From an uncultured Clostridium sp. (GTDB lineage: Bacteria > Bacillota > Clostridia > Peptostreptococcales > Peptostreptococcaceae), in NCBI GenBank assembly GCA_900550335.1, contig URRU01000080.1, positions 1-7,616 of the forward strand: a DNA stretch of 7,616 nt, given 5' to 3'. Shown in pieces: positions 6,006 through 7,616 of this stretch (position 1 is the first letter of the stretch; every line of letters begins with the position of its first letter). Under the pieces are notes generated by a model. It worked only from the letters and a program-made list of their open reading frames with translations, made no database searches and was not told where the DNA came from. The position numbers and the translations under genes are program-made.

Positions 6006-7589
6006 TTATTCATTTACAACTGTTAGAGTAGATATACTTTTAAGTTCTTCTAAGACATAGGGAGAATTATCCTGAGAAGTCATAACAGTTATCAAGTCTC
6101 CATGAATTAGCGTTAAATCTCCTTTTGGGATTATTTCCTTCTCTCCTCTATTTACAGCAACGATTAAAGATGTTTCCGGCCATTTTATATCTTTTATTTT
6201 TTTACCGTCAGCCATACAGTCCATATCTATTGAAACTTCAAGAAGAGTTTTCTGTTTTGAAGTTCCCTTATACTCATTTGCACTGTGTTCTCTTGCAAGA
6301 AGCCTATCAAGTAAACTTTCATATATAGGTTCTCCTTTTAACACATCAGATGTAAGCTGTGCAACTACGCTGACTATTGCAAGAGGCAGTAAATGTGCAA
6401 GTGAGCCCGTCATTTCTGATATTAGTATTATTCCTGTTATAGGTGCCTTTACAATAGCTGCAAAATGTCCAGCCATAGCAAGCACAACAAAATTCATTAT
6501 ATATATACTAGGAATTCCAAGGTATCTTATTGATACAAGTCCTACTATATTTCCTACAAGTGCACCAAGAACTAAAAGTGGGAAGAATATCCCTCCAGGA
6601 ACCCCTGAGCCAAAACAAATAAATGTAAATATAAATTTAACCACTAAAAATATCATAAGTGTTATAAGCATGAAATCTGTGCTCTGAAGCTCCATTATAA
6701 GCTCATGTCCACCACCTATAAGTATTGGAGAAATCATTCCTATAATTCCTGTTATAAAGAATGGTATCATTATTTTTACATATCTATTTAATTTGCTTTC
6801 TTTGAACATTTTCTGAGTTTTTAGTATTCCACTATTGAATATAACACCGCTAATTCCAACAGCTATACCTAATATTATAAGTACCCAGTAGTATTTTATC
6901 GGCATTATATTTAACTGATTAAACTTTAAAGATGGTATTATACCAAAGAACTGTTTTGCAACACAATCGGCTGTAAGTGATGCAATCATAGCAGATAATA
7001 AAATCATTGGTGAGAAGTTTTTATGAGCCTCCTCAAGTGCAAACATAACACCAGACATAGGTGCATTAAATGCGGCAGAAAGACCTGCACTTGCTCCACA
7101 AGTAGTTAAATATACTTCTTCATAATCTGGTTTCTTTCCTTTTTTAGAGAATTCTTCACCTATACAACCACCCATCTGAACAGAAGGGCCTTCTCTACCT
7201 ACAGAAAGACCAGCACCAAGGCAGATTATTCCACCTACAAATTTATAGAATAATACCTTCATCCGGTTTATACTCAATTTTCTCGAAAGTATTCCCTCTA
7301 ATTGTGGAATTCCACTCCCTGAAATCATAGGTTCTTTTTTTACAAATTCCGCAACTATAAACGCTGATGCAGCTAGTAGTATAAATACAGCTGGAATCAT
7401 TAAAATGTTATGGTCTGCATAGCTATAAAGATAATTAAAGAATACAGCTAGTTTTGATGCAAGTATTCTGTAAACAACTATAACAATACCTGTTATTATT
7501 CCAACAGCTAACGAATCTAAAATAAGTCTATTTTTTATATTCCTTGTCCTTTGAAATATATCAGAAATTCTAAATCTTTTCCCGTCCAT
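6006..7589 (-). CDS. ClC-family chloride/proton antiporter with C-terminal TrkA-C (RCK-C) domain
   Basis: A 527-residue membrane protein with about 425 residues of ClC core. The anion-pathway signatures are GSGIP (91-95), GREGPSVQ with the gating glutamate E133, GSGVPGGIFFP (327-337), and the pore tyrosine in EPIYESL (Y423). FNAPMSGVMFALEE places E187 where the internal proton-transfer glutamate lies in the E. coli antiporter. Both glutamates present argue for Cl-/H+ exchange and against a passive channel; this is inference from the family. From about residue 447 to 520 a soluble domain (SLIVAVNRGEKEIIPKGD, then HGDLITV) resembles the TrkA-C/RCK-C ligand-binding fold of cation transporters. 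Such fusions occur in Firmicutes ClC proteins and suggest gating by a small ligand such as a nucleotide. The ATG has AGAGGTG five bases upstream. It probably serves acid or ionic homeostasis. Confidence 0.95.
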   Translation of the reverse strand: MDGKRFRISDIFQRTRNIKNRLILDSLAVGIITGIVIVVYRILASKLAVFFNYLYSYADHNILMIPAVFILLAASAFIVAEFVKKEPMISGSGIPQLEGILSRKLSINRMKVLFYKFVGGIICLGAGLSVGREGPSVQMGGCIGEEFSKKGKKPDYEEVYLTTCGASAGLSAAFNAPMSGVMFALEEAHKNFSPMILLSAMIASLTADCVAKQFFGIIPSLKFNQLNIMPIKYYWVLIILGIAVGISGVIFNSGILKTQKMFKESKLNRYVKIMIPFFITGIIGMISPILIGGGHELIMELQSTDFMLITLMIFLVVKFIFTFICFGSGVPGGIFFPLLVLGALVGNIVGLVSIRYLGIPSIYIMNFVVLAMAGHFAAIVKAPITGIILISEMTGSLAHLLPLAIVSVVAQLTSDVLKGEPIYESLLDRLLAREHSANEYKGTSKQKTLLEVSIDMDCMADGKKIKDIKWPETSLIVAVNRGEKEIIPKGDLTLIHGDLITVMTSQDNSPYVLEELKSISTLTVVNE

Positions 7590-7616
7590 AAATTCACCTC
7601 TTATATTTATATTTTT

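Noticed and set aside
6125..6328. Plus-strand open frame inside the ClC gene
   Set aside because: Antisense shadow of the TrkA-C-like region.

Overview
The window is AT-rich DNA, dense with minus-strand genes, with strong Shine-Dalgarno sites, Rho-independent terminators and a T-box riboswitch. This points to a low-GC Gram-positive bacterium of the Clostridia. A member of the Peptostreptococcaceae or a near relative is my guess from style and gene content, not something the sequence proves.

Layout, left to right. Positions 1-217 hold no convincing protein gene but carry what looks like a small plus-strand RNA unit: a promoter-like pair, a run of hairpins with C-rich loops, and a strong terminator. 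Positions 231-1736 and 1794-3536 form one minus-strand operon for a polar amino acid ABC importer. In transcription order it encodes two closely related lipoprotein receptors, one membrane permease and one ATPase, and it ends at a strong terminator at 231-267. Its leader (about 3654-3912) is a T-box riboswitch driven by a near-perfect sigma-A promoter (TTGACA-17-TATAAT), so expression should rise when a particular tRNA is uncharged. The specifier codon cannot be fixed by eye: Glu, Arg and Asn readings overlap at 3802-3807.

Upstream of the operon, also on the minus strand, lie a compact UvrD/Rep-type DNA helicase (3967-5859) and a ClC-family chloride/proton antiporter with a C-terminal TrkA-C-like regulatory domain (6006-7589). 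These two look like stand-alone housekeeping genes. No terminator is visible between the helicase and the T-box promoter.

How the parts work together: either receptor can capture an amino acid outside the cell and deliver it to the shared permease/ATPase, while the T-box ties expression to the cell's need. I see no CRISPR array, transposon, phage or toxin-antitoxin module. The main candidates for undescribed biology are the C-rich small RNA and the hairpins between the T-box terminator and the first receptor gene. The rest is recognisable machinery.
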